Source of the DNA: Nocardioides humilatus
Lineage (GTDB): Bacteria; Actinomycetota; Actinomycetes; Propionibacteriales; Nocardioidaceae
NCBI RefSeq assembly: GCF_008373755.1
Contig: NZ_VUJV01000001.1
Location: 248,001-312,000 of the forward strand
Direction of reading: 5' to 3'
DNA length: 64,000 nucleotides
The notes below the pieces were generated by a model. That model searched no databases and was not told the origin of the DNA. It was given only the letters and a program-made list of their open reading frames with translations. The translations under genes and the position numbers were made by a program. Each line of letters starts with the position of its first letter. The stretch's first letter is position 1. Positions 26,023-35,409 of the stretch are shown piece after piece.

Positions 26023-27489
26023 TCAGGCTGCGATGCGGCCGGTACGGCGACGGGTGCGGGTGGTCGATACGAAGACGGTCAGGACGACGGCCAGGGCGAG
26101 CGCTCCGGAGAGCCAGTAGCCGACGCCGTACAGGTTCTCCGCGGCGACCTCGAGGGTGGTGCCGGGCACGGGCACGAGGGACGCGCTGAGGTCGGCACTG
26201 ACGAGCGCGGTGCCGAAGGCGAAGCCGACGGCGAGGAAGGTCCCGGCGACACCGGTCGCCATCCCGGCCTTCTCCTCGGGCACTGCCAGCTGCACCAGCG
26301 TGAAGCCGGCGGCGTAGCCGATGCTGCAGCCGAGGCCGATGATCGCGGCGCCGACGAGGTAGTGCCACGGCCGGTCGTGCGCGAGGGCGAGCCAGGTCAG
26401 GCCGGCGGCGCTGATGATCGCCCCGCTCACGAAGACCGGCACCACGCGGCCGTTGTTGACGGGGCGGTCGACGATGGCACCGCCCACGACGAACGTCACC
26501 GCGAAGGGCAGCATCAGCCAGCCGGTCTCGAGCGCGCTGAGGCCGAGCCCGTAGGAGTCGACGGGACGCAGCGCCTCGGGGATGATCTGGGCGTAGGTGC
26601 TGACGAGGAGCAGGAACGCCGAGTTGACGGCGGCGAACAGGGCGATGCAGATGCACGAGGCCGTGACCAGCGGGGCCTTCATCAGCGCGACGTCGAAGAC
26701 GGCCGTCGACGACCGGCGCTCGACCCGGACCCACGCGATGCCGCCCACCACGCCGAGCACCAACGGGATCAGCGCGGCGTTGCCCCACACGAGCCCCTGG
26801 GTCAGCGTCAGCAGGATCGCCGCGACCCACGCGATCATCCACACGGTGCCGACGACACCGATGCTGCCGGTCCGGACAACGGGCGGGGCGTGCGGGATCA
26901 GCAGGTACGACGCGAGCGTGGTCACCGCACCGATGGCGGTGAGGACCACGAAGAAGCTCTGCAGCGACAGGCTCTGGACGATCAGCCCGCCGCCGATCAT
27001 GCCGGCGACGATGCCCACACCCGTGCCGATGACCAGGACCGCGACCGCGACCGCGATGCCACCCTCCCCGAGACCGCGGCGCAGGAATCCGAGCGGGAGC
27101 ACCTGGGCGGCCCCGCCGAAGCCCATCAGGGCGCAGCCGACCAGCAACGTCGGGTAGGAGTCCCCGACAGCCGGCACGAGCGCACCGGCCGTCAGGAACG
27201 CCGCGGCGGCGACGTTGGCGTTCCGGTCGCCGTACAGGTCGGCCAGCCGGGGCAGGAGGATGAAGCCCGCTCCCCCGCCGAGGGTGAGGACCGTGTAGAG
27301 CCACGTCGTTTCCGCGACCGTGGCGAGGCCGTACTGCGCCTGGATGACCGGCAGCAGCGGCGGGAGGATGAAGATCACCGCGTTGGTCAGCACGACCAGC
27401 AGTGAGCCGATGCCGACGAGCGTTCCCTTGCCGGGCGTGCGTCCTGACGTCGTACGGCGGTCGCTTCTGGCCTCGTGGGTCTGGGTCAT
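26023..27489 (-). CDS. MFS transporter in the amine-catabolism cluster
   Basis: 488 residues from ATG 27487-27489 (GGAG about 8 nt upstream); the frame extends 28 codons further into the operator region but those residues are not transporter-like. About 12-14 TM helices, with a motif A-like sequence at LPRLADLYGDRNANV and a long hydrophobic second half. First gene of a three-gene unit with the 7-TM protein and amine oxidase, and divergent from the TetR gene at 27684. Likely imports the substrate of the cluster. Confidence 0.85.
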   Translation of the reverse strand: MTQTHEARSDRRTTSGRTPGKGTLVGIGSLLVVLTNAVIFILPPLLPVIQAQYGLATVAETTWLYTVLTLGGGAGFILLPRLADLYGDRNANVAAAAFLTAGALVPAVGDSYPTLLVGCALMGFGGAAQVLPLGFLRRGLGEGGIAVAVAVLVIGTGVGIVAGMIGGGLIVQSLSLQSFFVVLTAIGAVTTLASYLLIPHAPPVVRTGSIGVVGTVWMIAWVAAILLTLTQGLVWGNAALIPLVLGVVGGIAWVRVERRSSTAVFDVALMKAPLVTASCICIALFAAVNSAFLLLVSTYAQIIPEALRPVDSYGLGLSALETGWLMLPFAVTFVVGGAIVDRPVNNGRVVPVFVSGAIISAAGLTWLALAHDRPWHYLVGAAIIGLGCSIGYAAGFTLVQLAVPEEKAGMATGVAGTFLAVGFAFGTALVSADLSASLVPVPGTTLEVAAENLYGVGYWLSGALALAVVLTVFVSTTRTRRRTGRIAA

Positions 27490-27543
27490 GAGTGGTCTCC
27501 GATTCGGGCGAGCGATGTGATCCGACTCATACGGTAAGCCGAA

Positions 27544-27587
27544 CTTAGTCATACGATCAAGATGTATGACCAAGTTGTTTGACTAAG
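27544..27587. promoter_or_regulatory. Candidate operator for the cluster's TetR regulator
   Basis: Inverted repeat CTTAGTCATAC (27544-27554) and GTATGACCAAG (27564-27574), 10 of 11 positions complementary around a 9-nt spacer, followed by a further half-site TGACTAAG (27580-27587). It lies between the divergent MFS (27489) and tetR (27684). The TAGTCA core recurs at 36082-36087 and 36241-36246 upstream of the second operon pair. Confidence 0.6.
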
Positions 27588-27683
27588 ATTTTCGGCACGC
27601 CCTCGGCAGGGAGCCCTGATAGGCTCGCCTTTGACTTAGACAAGCGCCCAACTTCGTGGCGCCCAGGCACCCCGGAGGCCCAG

Positions 27684-28319
27684 ATGGCACGGATCCCCGT
27701 CGCCCAGCGACGTCGCGACTTCATCGATGCGGCCGTCGAGGTGATCGCCAGCAACGGGATCGACGGCGCCACCACGCGCCGGATCGCCGAGCAGGCGAAT
27801 GCCAACGTCGCGATGCTGCACTACTGCTACGACTCGAAGGAGGACCTCTTCGCCGATGTCTACGAGTTCGTCGCGACCAGGTTCCGCGAGGTGATTGAGC
27901 AGAGCGACCCACACACGACCGTGCTCGAGACCGCGCAGGCGATCATGCGAGGCGTGATGGAGTGCTACTACGACTCCCCCGCTTTCGGCGCCACCACGCT
28001 CGAGCTGATCAACTGGGCCCGGCGCCAGCACGGCGACCGCGGCATCGCCGTCTACGACCAGGCCATGCAGGTCGGGCTCGAAGTGCTGCGCCGCGTCGCC
28101 GCCGAGGAGGGCGTCGCCGCCGACGTCGTCGACGAGATCCCCTACGTCATCGGAACGCTCTCCGATGGCTTCGCCATCAACTTCCTCACGTACGGCGATC
28201 GCGCGGCCGCCAAGGCCCAGATGGACATCACCGCGTCGGTGCTGGACAGCTGGCTGTCTGCGCGGCTCGCGGCCGGGCCCGCCAAGCCGGCGCGACGCAA
28301 GCGCGCGGCCAGCGCCTGA
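27684..28319 (+). CDS. TetR family regulator of the catabolic cluster
   Basis: 211 residues from ATG 27684, chosen for GGAGG 5 nt upstream. TetR HTH at about 10-58 (FIDAAVEVIASNGIDGATTR, IAEQANANVAMLHYCYDSKE); the ligand domain follows and the C-terminus is a basic tail (PARRKRAA). Divergent from the MFS unit with operator-like repeats between them, and convergent with the aldehyde dehydrogenase operon. Probably an autoregulated repressor of the region, responding to a pathway metabolite. Confidence 0.88.
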   Translation: MARIPVAQRRRDFIDAAVEVIASNGIDGATTRRIAEQANANVAMLHYCYDSKEDLFADVYEFVATRFREVIEQSDPHTTVLETAQAIMRGVMECYYDSPAFGATTLELINWARRQHGDRGIAVYDQAMQVGLEVLRRVAAEEGVAADVVDEIPYVIGTLSDGFAINFLTYGDRAAAKAQMDITASVLDSWLSARLAAGPAKPARRKRAASA

Positions 28320-28341
28320 TGCGCTGACCGCGCGCCCGCGA

Positions 28342-29796
28342 TCAGATCGGGAGGTCGGGCGAGTCGACGCCGACGACCCGGTCGCCGCAGAACACCCGGA
28401 CGGACTCGGCCGGTCCGTGGCCACCGATGCCGGACGGCCCCCAGAAGCTCTGGGCAGAGTCGTCGCCGAGGTCCGCGACCTTGGCGCCGTTGACCCGCAC
28501 CTCCCCCGCGACGATGCGAGTGCCGACCTCGATCGCGCGGTCGGTGTCGGCACCGAACACGTAGGCGTCCAGACCCGAGGGGTTCGCGTTCGCGATCCGC
28601 AGTGCGTCCTCGGCGGAGTCCACGGCGTGCAGCGAGACGACCGGGCCGAACAGCTCAGCGGTCGCCTGCGCGGGATCGGCACCCACGGCGACGGTCGGCG
28701 AGAGGAAGAACCCGCCGAGGTCGGGCAGGGTTGCCGGCTGGTGGATCTGCGCCCCCAGGCCACGCAGTCCTTCGATCCGCGACTGCAGGGTCTGGAAGTG
28801 CGGGGCGTTGGAGATCGGACCGACCTGGCTGTCGTCGTCGAGCGAGTGGCCCACGACGAGCTTGGAGATCCGCTCGGTCAGCGCCTCGACCAGCGGCCCG
28901 ACGAGCGCGGGTGGGGCGAGCACCTTGCCCGGGCCCTCGCACCACTGCCCGTTGAGCTTGGTCATCCCCTCGAGGATGCCGTCAGCGGTGACGTCCACGT
29001 CCGCGTCATCGAGCACGACGACCGGGTTGTTGCCGCCCAGCTCGAGCTGCAGCACCTTGAAGTCCTCGGCGGCGACGCGGGCGATGGCACGACCGGCACG
29101 GGGACCGCCCGTGAAGGAGACGACCTTGATCCGCCGGTCGGCTGTCAGCTGCGCGCCGACGTCGCCAGCGCCGTGCACCAGCTGCAGGGCTCCCGATGGC
29201 AGGCCGGCCCCGACGAAGCACTCGACCACGACTTGGGCGCTACCCGAGGCATGCTCGGAGGGTTTGAGGATCACCGGGCAGCCGGCCGCGATCGCGCTGA
29301 CGACCTTCGCCGCCGGGATGAAGCTGGGCCCGTTCCACGGGGTCAGGATCGCGGCAGGGCCCCACGGCACCTTGTGGAGACGTACGTCGCGGCCGCCGGC
29401 CTCGAGGGCGCTCACGCGTGGGATGGCGCGCAGGTCGGCCGCCGTTGCGCGGATCCGGTGGGGCAGGAAGGCCGCCACCAGGCGGGTGGTCGCGATCGGC
29501 GTACCGCTGGTCAGGGCGTCGGTCCGTGCGATGTCCTCGATCCGCGTCTCGACCAGGTCGGCGACGCGGTCGAGGATCGCCGCCCGCTCGTGGCGCGCTT
29601 CCTCGTCCCAGGGACGGGCGTCGTACGACTGCTCGGCGTGGCGCAGCGCTCTCTCGACGTCGTCGGGAGAGGTGGTGACGAGCCGGTGGACGGGCTCGCG
29701 GGTGTTGGGGTCGAGGTTCCAGGCCTCGCCCGTTGTGCCCTCGCTCCACTCGTCGGCGACGTAGTTGACGGGCTGCGGGATGGTGATCTCGTTCAT
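28342..29796 (-). CDS. NAD(P)-dependent aldehyde dehydrogenase (PuuC-like)
   Basis: 484 residues, normal for the family. Catalytic Cys286 in NGQWCEGPGK, general-base Glu in LELGGNNPVVV, and the cofactor-binding segments ILTPWNGPSF, LKPSEHAS and SFTGGPRAG. It oxidises an aldehyde to an acid, probably the product of the amine oxidase or of the alcohol dehydrogenase next to it. Last gene of a long minus-strand operon starting with the SCP2-like gene at 36055; 13 nt separate it from the alcohol dehydrogenase. Confidence 0.9.
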   Translation of the reverse strand: MNEITIPQPVNYVADEWSEGTTGEAWNLDPNTREPVHRLVTTSPDDVERALRHAEQSYDARPWDEEARHERAAILDRVADLVETRIEDIARTDALTSGTPIATTRLVAAFLPHRIRATAADLRAIPRVSALEAGGRDVRLHKVPWGPAAILTPWNGPSFIPAAKVVSAIAAGCPVILKPSEHASGSAQVVVECFVGAGLPSGALQLVHGAGDVGAQLTADRRIKVVSFTGGPRAGRAIARVAAEDFKVLQLELGGNNPVVVLDDADVDVTADGILEGMTKLNGQWCEGPGKVLAPPALVGPLVEALTERISKLVVGHSLDDDSQVGPISNAPHFQTLQSRIEGLRGLGAQIHQPATLPDLGGFFLSPTVAVGADPAQATAELFGPVVSLHAVDSAEDALRIANANPSGLDAYVFGADTDRAIEVGTRIVAGEVRVNGAKVADLGDDSAQSFWGPSGIGGHGPAESVRVFCGDRVVGVDSPDLPI

Positions 29797-29809
29797 GGTG
29801 CGTCTCCTG

Positions 29810-30907
29810 TCAGGCCTGGAGGTCGACGACGATGCGGGTGACGTCGCCGGACTTCATCTGCTCGAAGCCGTCGTTGATCTCGGCGAAGGGAAGGACGCGG
29901 GTGACCATCTCGTCGAGCATCAGCCGACCCTGCTGGTAGAGCCGGGCGAACTGGGCGATGTCCTCACGGGCCTGGCCCGAGCCCATGTAGGAGCCGATGA
30001 GTCGCTTCTCCTGGAAGAAGAAGTCCAGTGCGGGGACCTTCAGCTCGGTACCCATCGGCGCGATCCCGACGAGGCACGCGGTGCCGGTCGGCCGGAGCAG
30101 GGCGAGTGCCGTCTCGGCCGTGCGGGCTGAGCCAACGGCCTCGAACGCGTAGTCGACGCCGTCGCCGAGCTCGCGGTGCAGCTCCGCCACCGGGTCGGCG
30201 TCAGCACCGTTGATGGTGTGCGTGGCGCCGTAACCGCGGGCGGCCTTGAGCCGGTCGTCGTCGAGATCGATCGCGACGACGGCCGAGGCGCCGGCCAGCC
30301 GCGCGCCCTGGATGATCGCGGAGCCGACGCCGCCGCAGCCGATGACCGCGACCGTGCTGCCCGGCCGCACCTGCGCACCGCGGAAGACCGCGCCCACGCC
30401 GGTGACGATGCAGCACGACAGCAGGCAGCCGACGTGGAGCGGCACGTCGTCGGGCAGCCGGACGAGCGCGTTCTCCCGCAGCAGGATGTGCTGCGAGAAC
30501 GCACCGATGGCGGCGAGGCGCTCGATCGGGCGACCGTCCACGGTCTCGAACGCGGGTCGCTGCCGCAGGCGCACCTCCTCCAGCCGGGTGCACTGGGTCG
30601 AGTGCCCGGCCTCGCAATTGGCGCACCGTCCGCACGACGGTGTCAGTGCGCCCGTGACGCGGTCGCCCGGGCTCAGCGAGGTAACGGCGGAGCCGACGGC
30701 CTCGACCACCCCGGCGACCTCGTGCCCGACGACCACCGGAAGGTCCGTCGGCACGGTGCCGGTCATGTAGTGCAGGTCGCTGTGGCACAGCCCCACATGG
30801 GTCACCGCGACGCGCACCTCGTGCGGCTCGGGGTCGTCGACCCGGATGTCGGTCAGCTCCAGTGGTGCCCCGATCTCGTTGAGGACGGCGGCTCGGGTGG
30901 TGATCAT
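29810..30907 (-). CDS. Zinc-dependent alcohol dehydrogenase (MDR family)
   Basis: 365 residues from ATG 30905-30907, overlapping the enoyl-CoA hydratase stop by 3 bp. Catalytic zinc ligands CHSD and GHEVAGVVEAVG; structural zinc loop CGRCANCEAGHSTQC (four Cys); NAD site VIGCGGVGSAIIQGARLAGA. Class-III-like architecture with the GC(G)GVG motif. Oxidises an alcohol to an aldehyde, which the adjacent aldehyde dehydrogenase can take on. A formaldehyde-type role is possible, but the operon argues for a catabolic alcohol. Confidence 0.9.
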   Translation of the reverse strand: MITTRAAVLNEIGAPLELTDIRVDDPEPHEVRVAVTHVGLCHSDLHYMTGTVPTDLPVVVGHEVAGVVEAVGSAVTSLSPGDRVTGALTPSCGRCANCEAGHSTQCTRLEEVRLRQRPAFETVDGRPIERLAAIGAFSQHILLRENALVRLPDDVPLHVGCLLSCCIVTGVGAVFRGAQVRPGSTVAVIGCGGVGSAIIQGARLAGASAVVAIDLDDDRLKAARGYGATHTINGADADPVAELHRELGDGVDYAFEAVGSARTAETALALLRPTGTACLVGIAPMGTELKVPALDFFFQEKRLIGSYMGSGQAREDIAQFARLYQQGRLMLDEMVTRVLPFAEINDGFEQMKSGDVTRIVVDLQA

Positions 30908-31677
30908 GCGGAGGTCTCCTTCGTGTTCCAGAAGCCGGCGACGCCGGCGGTGAGCAGGCCGCTCGTCCACGCCTCGCGGGCGGCGACGTCCTCGCGCGCG
31001 AAGGCCGCCTCCACCTCCGCGAGCAGGGGCCGCAGCAACGCGAGGTGCAGCGCCGTCGTACCGCCGTCCGGGGTCCAGGCGTGGACGGTCTCGACAGCGT
31101 GGTCGACCAGGGCGTCGGGGTCGACGACCTCGTCCAGCAGGCCGATCCGCAGCGCCTCGTCGGCGGGGACACGCGGCGAGGCGAGCACCATGCGCATCGC
31201 GTGGTTGCCGACCAGCCGCCGCAGCAGCAGGCTCGTCGCGTTCGAGATGGTCAGCCCACGCGCGTTCTCCGGCTGGAAGTACGACGTCGCAGGCGTGCCG
31301 ATCCGGGCATCGCAGCACAGCGTGATCTCGGAGGCTCCGCCGACGGCGAGACCGTTGACGGCCGCGACCACCGGGACCCGGGTCTCGAGGATCGCGCGGG
31401 TGACGTCGTGGAAGCTCTCGAACGCCAGGCCGAGCTCCTCGTCGGTGGTCGGCGCCTGCTGCAGGTCCTCGCCGGCGGAGAAGGCGCGTCCGCGGCCGGT
31501 GAGGACGATGCCGCGGACGGCGTCGCCCGTGCCGAGCTCGCGTACCAGGGCCGCGAGCCGCAGCCGCATCGCGACGGTGAGGGCGTTGAGCTTCTCGGGC
31601 CGGTCGAGCGTGAGTACGGCGACCTCGCGGACGATGTCGACGGCGATCTGCTCCTCGGTGACGGATGGGACGGTCAT
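30904..31677 (-). CDS. Enoyl-CoA hydratase/isomerase family protein
   Basis: 257 residues. Crotonase fold: LTLDRPEKLNAL, oxyanion-hole segment GRGRAFSAGEDLQQA, and second oxyanion loop VNGLAVGGASEITLCCD with a Glu at the usual first-catalytic position. The second catalytic Glu is not obvious, so the exact reaction (hydratase, isomerase or hydrolase) is open. Sits between the acyl-CoA ligase (2 nt away) and the alcohol dehydrogenase (overlapping), consistent with CoA-ester catabolism. Confidence 0.85.
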   Translation of the reverse strand: MTVPSVTEEQIAVDIVREVAVLTLDRPEKLNALTVAMRLRLAALVRELGTGDAVRGIVLTGRGRAFSAGEDLQQAPTTDEELGLAFESFHDVTRAILETRVPVVAAVNGLAVGGASEITLCCDARIGTPATSYFQPENARGLTISNATSLLLRRLVGNHAMRMVLASPRVPADEALRIGLLDEVVDPDALVDHAVETVHAWTPDGGTTALHLALLRPLLAEVEAAFAREDVAAREAWTSGLLTAGVAGFWNTKETSA

Positions 31678-31679
31678 GG

Positions 31680-33287
31680 TCAGCTCCTCGGTCGGGCGAA
31701 GTCGTGGGTGATACCGGGCTGGTCGGCAGCTCGGGCCTTGAGGGCGGGCTTCGAGACACGCTCGGACGGGGTCCGGGGGAAGTCCGCGACGAACTCGACG
31801 TACCGCGGCACCTTGAAGCGAGCGAGCTGCTCGCCCGCTCCATCGAGAATCTGGTGCGCGGTGGCGCGGTCGGCAGCGACGCTTTCCCTGAGTTGGACGA
31901 ACGCCTTGACCTCCTCGCCGAGCACCTCATCCGGCACGGCGACGACGGCAGCCGCGACGATCCGGTCGTCACGCTCGAGGACCGCCTCGACCTCGGCACA
32001 GGCGACGTTCTCACCGCCGCGCCGGACCATGTCCTTGATCCGGCCGACGAGCTGGAGGCCCCCGTCGGGACGTCGGACCACCAGGTCGCCCGTGTGCAGC
32101 CACCCGTCCCGCAGCACGTCGGCGGTGGCGTCGGGGCGGTTCCAGTAGCCGCCCATCATCGGCACGCCCGCCATGACCAGCTCACCCGGCTCGCCGTCGG
32201 CGACCTCGACAGCGGGGTCGGCGGGATCCACGACCCGGACCTGCTTGGTCGGCACCGGGCGGCCCAGGCTCCCGCTGCCCACGGCCGCGGTGTCGTCGAA
32301 CGGGCAGAGCAGGTCGACGCCCGACTCGGTCATCCCGTAGATCTCGCGCCATGGTGCCCCCCACCGCTCTTCCAGCGCGGCGTGCAGGGCCACCGGGATG
32401 CCCGAGCAGAACACCAGGCGGAGGTCGTTGTCACGGTCGTCGGGAGACGGCGGCTGCTTGAACAGCAAGGTCGGCATCGAGCCGAGGACGTAGAAGAAGG
32501 TCGCCCGGTGACGGCGTACGTCCGCCATGAACGTCGACGCCGAGAACCGCGGCAGCACGACCAGGGGCGCGCCGACGGTCAGCGCGAGCGCGGCGTTCCA
32601 CTGCGGGTCCATGTAGGAGAAGGGCTGCGACGTCAGCAGCACGTCGTCGCTGCCGAGGCCCGTGGCCGCGGCGCAGACCCAGCCGAGCCGCACCCAGTAG
32701 TCGTGGGAGAGCTGGCACGCCTTGGGGAATCCGGTCGTGCCGGAGGTGTACTGGAGGTTGGCCAGGGTCCCGGCGTCGACCCGCAGCTCGGGCGCCGTGT
32801 CCGGGAAGTGCTCGGACCCGTCGTCGGCGACGTCGACCACTCGGACGCCGGACAGCCCGTCCTCGCTGTCGATCACGTCGTGGACCAGACCGGACCGATC
32901 GGCATCGGTGAAGACGATCCGCGCTCCCGAGTCACGGAGGACGAACGTGAGGTCCGACCGCTGGTAGCTGCAGTTGACCGGTACGACGACCGCGCCCGCC
33001 TTGAGCGCTGCCAGCCACACGACGGGCCAGTGCACGACGTTCGGCAGCATCAAGGCGACCCGGTCGCCGGGCTCGATGCCGTCCACCTCGATCATCCGGT
33101 GGGCCAGTCGGGAGGTCCAGGCGTCGATCTCGGCGAAGGTCCAGGTCCACTCCCCGAAACGCAGGAACTCTCGCTCACCGGCATCCTGCGCCCGGCGGGC
33201 GAGCAGACCGATCAGCGTTGGCACGACGGGCTCGTGGCCCATCCGCTCGGCCGCGACGGCGGGCTGGTGGCTCAGGTCCGTGGTCAC
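31680..33287 (-). CDS. AMP-dependent acyl-CoA synthetase
   Basis: 535 residues from GTG 33285-33287, overlapping the amidotransferase stop by 4 bp. ANL-family motifs: P-loop YTSGTTGFPKACQLSHD, motif GMTESG, the Asp region GWLHTGDLVVRRPDG, hinge KDMVRRGGENVACAEVE, and a C-terminus FPRTPSERVSK with the catalytic Lys. Activates a carboxylic acid to its CoA thioester, presumably the acid produced by the aldehyde dehydrogenase. Substrate unknown. Confidence 0.9.
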   Translation of the reverse strand: MTTDLSHQPAVAAERMGHEPVVPTLIGLLARRAQDAGEREFLRFGEWTWTFAEIDAWTSRLAHRMIEVDGIEPGDRVALMLPNVVHWPVVWLAALKAGAVVVPVNCSYQRSDLTFVLRDSGARIVFTDADRSGLVHDVIDSEDGLSGVRVVDVADDGSEHFPDTAPELRVDAGTLANLQYTSGTTGFPKACQLSHDYWVRLGWVCAAATGLGSDDVLLTSQPFSYMDPQWNAALALTVGAPLVVLPRFSASTFMADVRRHRATFFYVLGSMPTLLFKQPPSPDDRDNDLRLVFCSGIPVALHAALEERWGAPWREIYGMTESGVDLLCPFDDTAAVGSGSLGRPVPTKQVRVVDPADPAVEVADGEPGELVMAGVPMMGGYWNRPDATADVLRDGWLHTGDLVVRRPDGGLQLVGRIKDMVRRGGENVACAEVEAVLERDDRIVAAAVVAVPDEVLGEEVKAFVQLRESVAADRATAHQILDGAGEQLARFKVPRYVEFVADFPRTPSERVSKPALKARAADQPGITHDFARPRS

Positions 33288-34069
33288 GACTCACTCCTCC
33301 GCTCGAGCAGCCGGGTCGCCTCGCGGACGACCCAGGTCAGTGTCGGGTCGGCGCTCTTCATCCACTCCGGGTGCCACTGGACGCCGAGGACGGGGTGGCC
33401 GGGCACCTCGATCGCCTCTACGACGCCGTCCGCGGTGCGGCCGGTGACGACGACGCCGACGCCGCAGCGGTCGACGGCCTGGTGGTGCCAGGAGTTGGTG
33501 ACGACATCGCCGTCGAAGAGGCCGGCGGCGATGGATCCCGGCTCGAAGGAGACCAGATGGTCGACGGTCCCGTCGGTGGGCGCGCACTCCTCGGACAGGT
33601 GGCTCACCGGTCCTGCGGGCAGGTCCGGGACGAGGGTGCCGCCGAGCGCGACGTTGAGCACCTGCAACCCACGGCACACACCGAGGACCGGAATCCCGCG
33701 GTCGAGGGCCGCGCGGACGACGGCCACCTCGTAGTCGTCGCGCTCGCGGTCGTGGACCATCGGGTCGGTGCGCGGGTCGATGCCGCGGACCACCGACGGG
33801 TCTCCGCCCCAGCAGGCGGGATGCATGTCCTGGCCGCCGGTGATGACGACTCCTGCCAGCCAGTCACACACGGCGTCGGGGTCGGTGTCGTAGGACAGGT
33901 GCACCGGGAGCCCACCGGCCTCAGCGACGCGGGTCGCGAAGTCCGACATCGCGGTGTCGACGCACCGGTCGCCGTACCTCTCGTCCGAACCCTCGATGAG
34001 GGAGAGCCGGAAACGTCGTCCGGTGATGCCGACGAGCGGCCTCCGCGCGGCCTCGCTCCGCGCGCTCAC
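33284..34069 (-). CDS. Class I glutamine amidotransferase-type gamma-glutamyl hydrolase (PuuD-like)
   Basis: 261 residues from GTG 34067-34069, chosen because GTGA overlaps the TGA of the preceding ligase. Peptidase C26 / GATase class I: substrate loop VVITGGQDMHPACWGG, nucleophile Cys in LGVCRGLQVLNVALGG, His in LGVQWHPEW. In the putrescine pathway PuuD removes glutamate from gamma-glutamyl-GABA. Here it should release the product from a glutamylated intermediate made by the adjacent ligase. Confidence 0.88.
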   Translation of the reverse strand: MSARSEAARRPLVGITGRRFRLSLIEGSDERYGDRCVDTAMSDFATRVAEAGGLPVHLSYDTDPDAVCDWLAGVVITGGQDMHPACWGGDPSVVRGIDPRTDPMVHDRERDDYEVAVVRAALDRGIPVLGVCRGLQVLNVALGGTLVPDLPAGPVSHLSEECAPTDGTVDHLVSFEPGSIAAGLFDGDVVTNSWHHQAVDRCGVGVVVTGRTADGVVEAIEVPGHPVLGVQWHPEWMKSADPTLTWVVREATRLLERRSES

Positions 34070-35409
34070 GGGAACTCGAAGTAGCGCTGGGACTCCCACG
34101 CGGAGAGCTCGGCGAACGGGTCGCCGCCCTTGGTGTGGAACTCCATCCATTCCCAACGGCGCGATGCGACCCAGAAGTCGACGAACGCGTCGCCGAGGTA
34201 GGCCCGCAGCAGCGGGTCGGCGGCGAGCGCAGCACCGGCCTTCGACATGGTGTCGGGGATGCGTTCGACTCCGATGTCGTCGGGCAGGCACCAGGCCATG
34301 TCCGTGACCTCGGCGGGCGGCTCGATCTGCCGCTCGATGCCGGCGAGCACCCCCGCCAGCACGCCCGCGAGGGCGAGGTAGGGATTCACGTCGGCGCCGG
34401 GCAGCCGGTACTCGAGGCGGCTGTACTTCGGGTGGCCGGTGATCGCGCGGACTGCCGCGGTCTTGTTGTTGACGCCCCAGCTGATGGTCGTCGGGGGCCC
34501 GGTCAGGTCGACCAGCCGGCGGTAGGACGTGATCTGGGGCAGCGCGATCGCGGTGTTGCCCGCCATCGTGGCGAGCAGGCCGCCGACCGCGTGCCGCATC
34601 AGGTCGGACGGGCCGTCCTCGTCGAAGAACCGGTTCACCCCGTCGCTCTGCAGCGAGATGTTGATGTGAGCGCCCTGGCCGAAGCCGGCCGTGGGCTTGG
34701 CCATGAACGACACGGTGTGGCCGAGCTCGAAGGCGACCTCGCGCATGACCTGTCGGGTCCGGGCCCAGCCGTCGGCGAGCCGCACGGGGTCGGTCGGCGC
34801 GAGGTTGAGCTCGGTCTGCCCGGGAGCGGCCTCGTCGGTCCAGGCCTCCCAGGTGATGCCGACCCGGTCGAGCCGTTCGACGACCGCCTCCATGTAGGCG
34901 ATCCAGTCGCTGGAGCGGGCCAGGTGGTACGTCGACCCGGTGCTGCCGCCGAGGGGTGTGAGGTCGCGGTACCCGCGTGCCCGGGCCTCGTGCACGGACT
35001 CCTCGAACAGCGTGGCCTCGATCTCGACGGCCACGGTGGCGTCGTACCCGAGGTCGGCGAGGCGGGCCACGAGCTTCCTGACGAGGTTGCGCGGACAGAT
35101 CGGGACAGGAGTCCCGTCCTTGAGCCAGTAGTCACCGATCACCGCGTCCAGGCCGGGCTTCCACTCCACGAGCGTCGCCAGGTCCGGGATCATCTGGATG
35201 TCGTAGAGGTTGCCGCGCCACTCTGGAAAGGCGTCACCGAGCACGATCTCGTTGTTGAGGTCGATCGCGAACAGGATGTCGGCGAACGCGAAGCCGGCCT
35301 CCTTGCCGGCCTCGAACTTCGCCGGGGACACGTTCTTGCCGAGGAAGCTGCCCTCGTGGTTCGTCGCCTCGAGGCGGACGGCCCGCCGGGCGATGGTGGT
35401 CTCAGACAT
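34066..35409 (-). CDS. Glutamine synthetase family gamma-glutamyl-amine ligase (PuuA/GlnA3-like)
   Basis: 447 residues. GS fold with divergent active-site motifs: VAVEIEATLFE (metal Glu region), NLAPTDPVRLAD, GAHINISLQS (in place of the GS AHCHxS pattern), NNKTAAVRAITG and EYRLPGADVNPYLALA. Such sequences are typical of ligases that glutamylate amines (PuuA, GlnA3/4, IpuC), not nitrogen-assimilatory GS: no adenylylation Tyr loop is visible and the gene sits with a PuuD-like hydrolase. ATP plus glutamate plus amine would give a gamma-glutamylamide. Overlaps the SCP2-like gene upstream by 8 bp. Confidence 0.87.
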   Translation of the reverse strand: MSETTIARRAVRLEATNHEGSFLGKNVSPAKFEAGKEAGFAFADILFAIDLNNEIVLGDAFPEWRGNLYDIQMIPDLATLVEWKPGLDAVIGDYWLKDGTPVPICPRNLVRKLVARLADLGYDATVAVEIEATLFEESVHEARARGYRDLTPLGGSTGSTYHLARSSDWIAYMEAVVERLDRVGITWEAWTDEAAPGQTELNLAPTDPVRLADGWARTRQVMREVAFELGHTVSFMAKPTAGFGQGAHINISLQSDGVNRFFDEDGPSDLMRHAVGGLLATMAGNTAIALPQITSYRRLVDLTGPPTTISWGVNNKTAAVRAITGHPKYSRLEYRLPGADVNPYLALAGVLAGVLAGIERQIEPPAEVTDMAWCLPDDIGVERIPDTMSKAGAALAADPLLRAYLGDAFVDFWVASRRWEWMEFHTKGGDPFAELSAWESQRYFEFP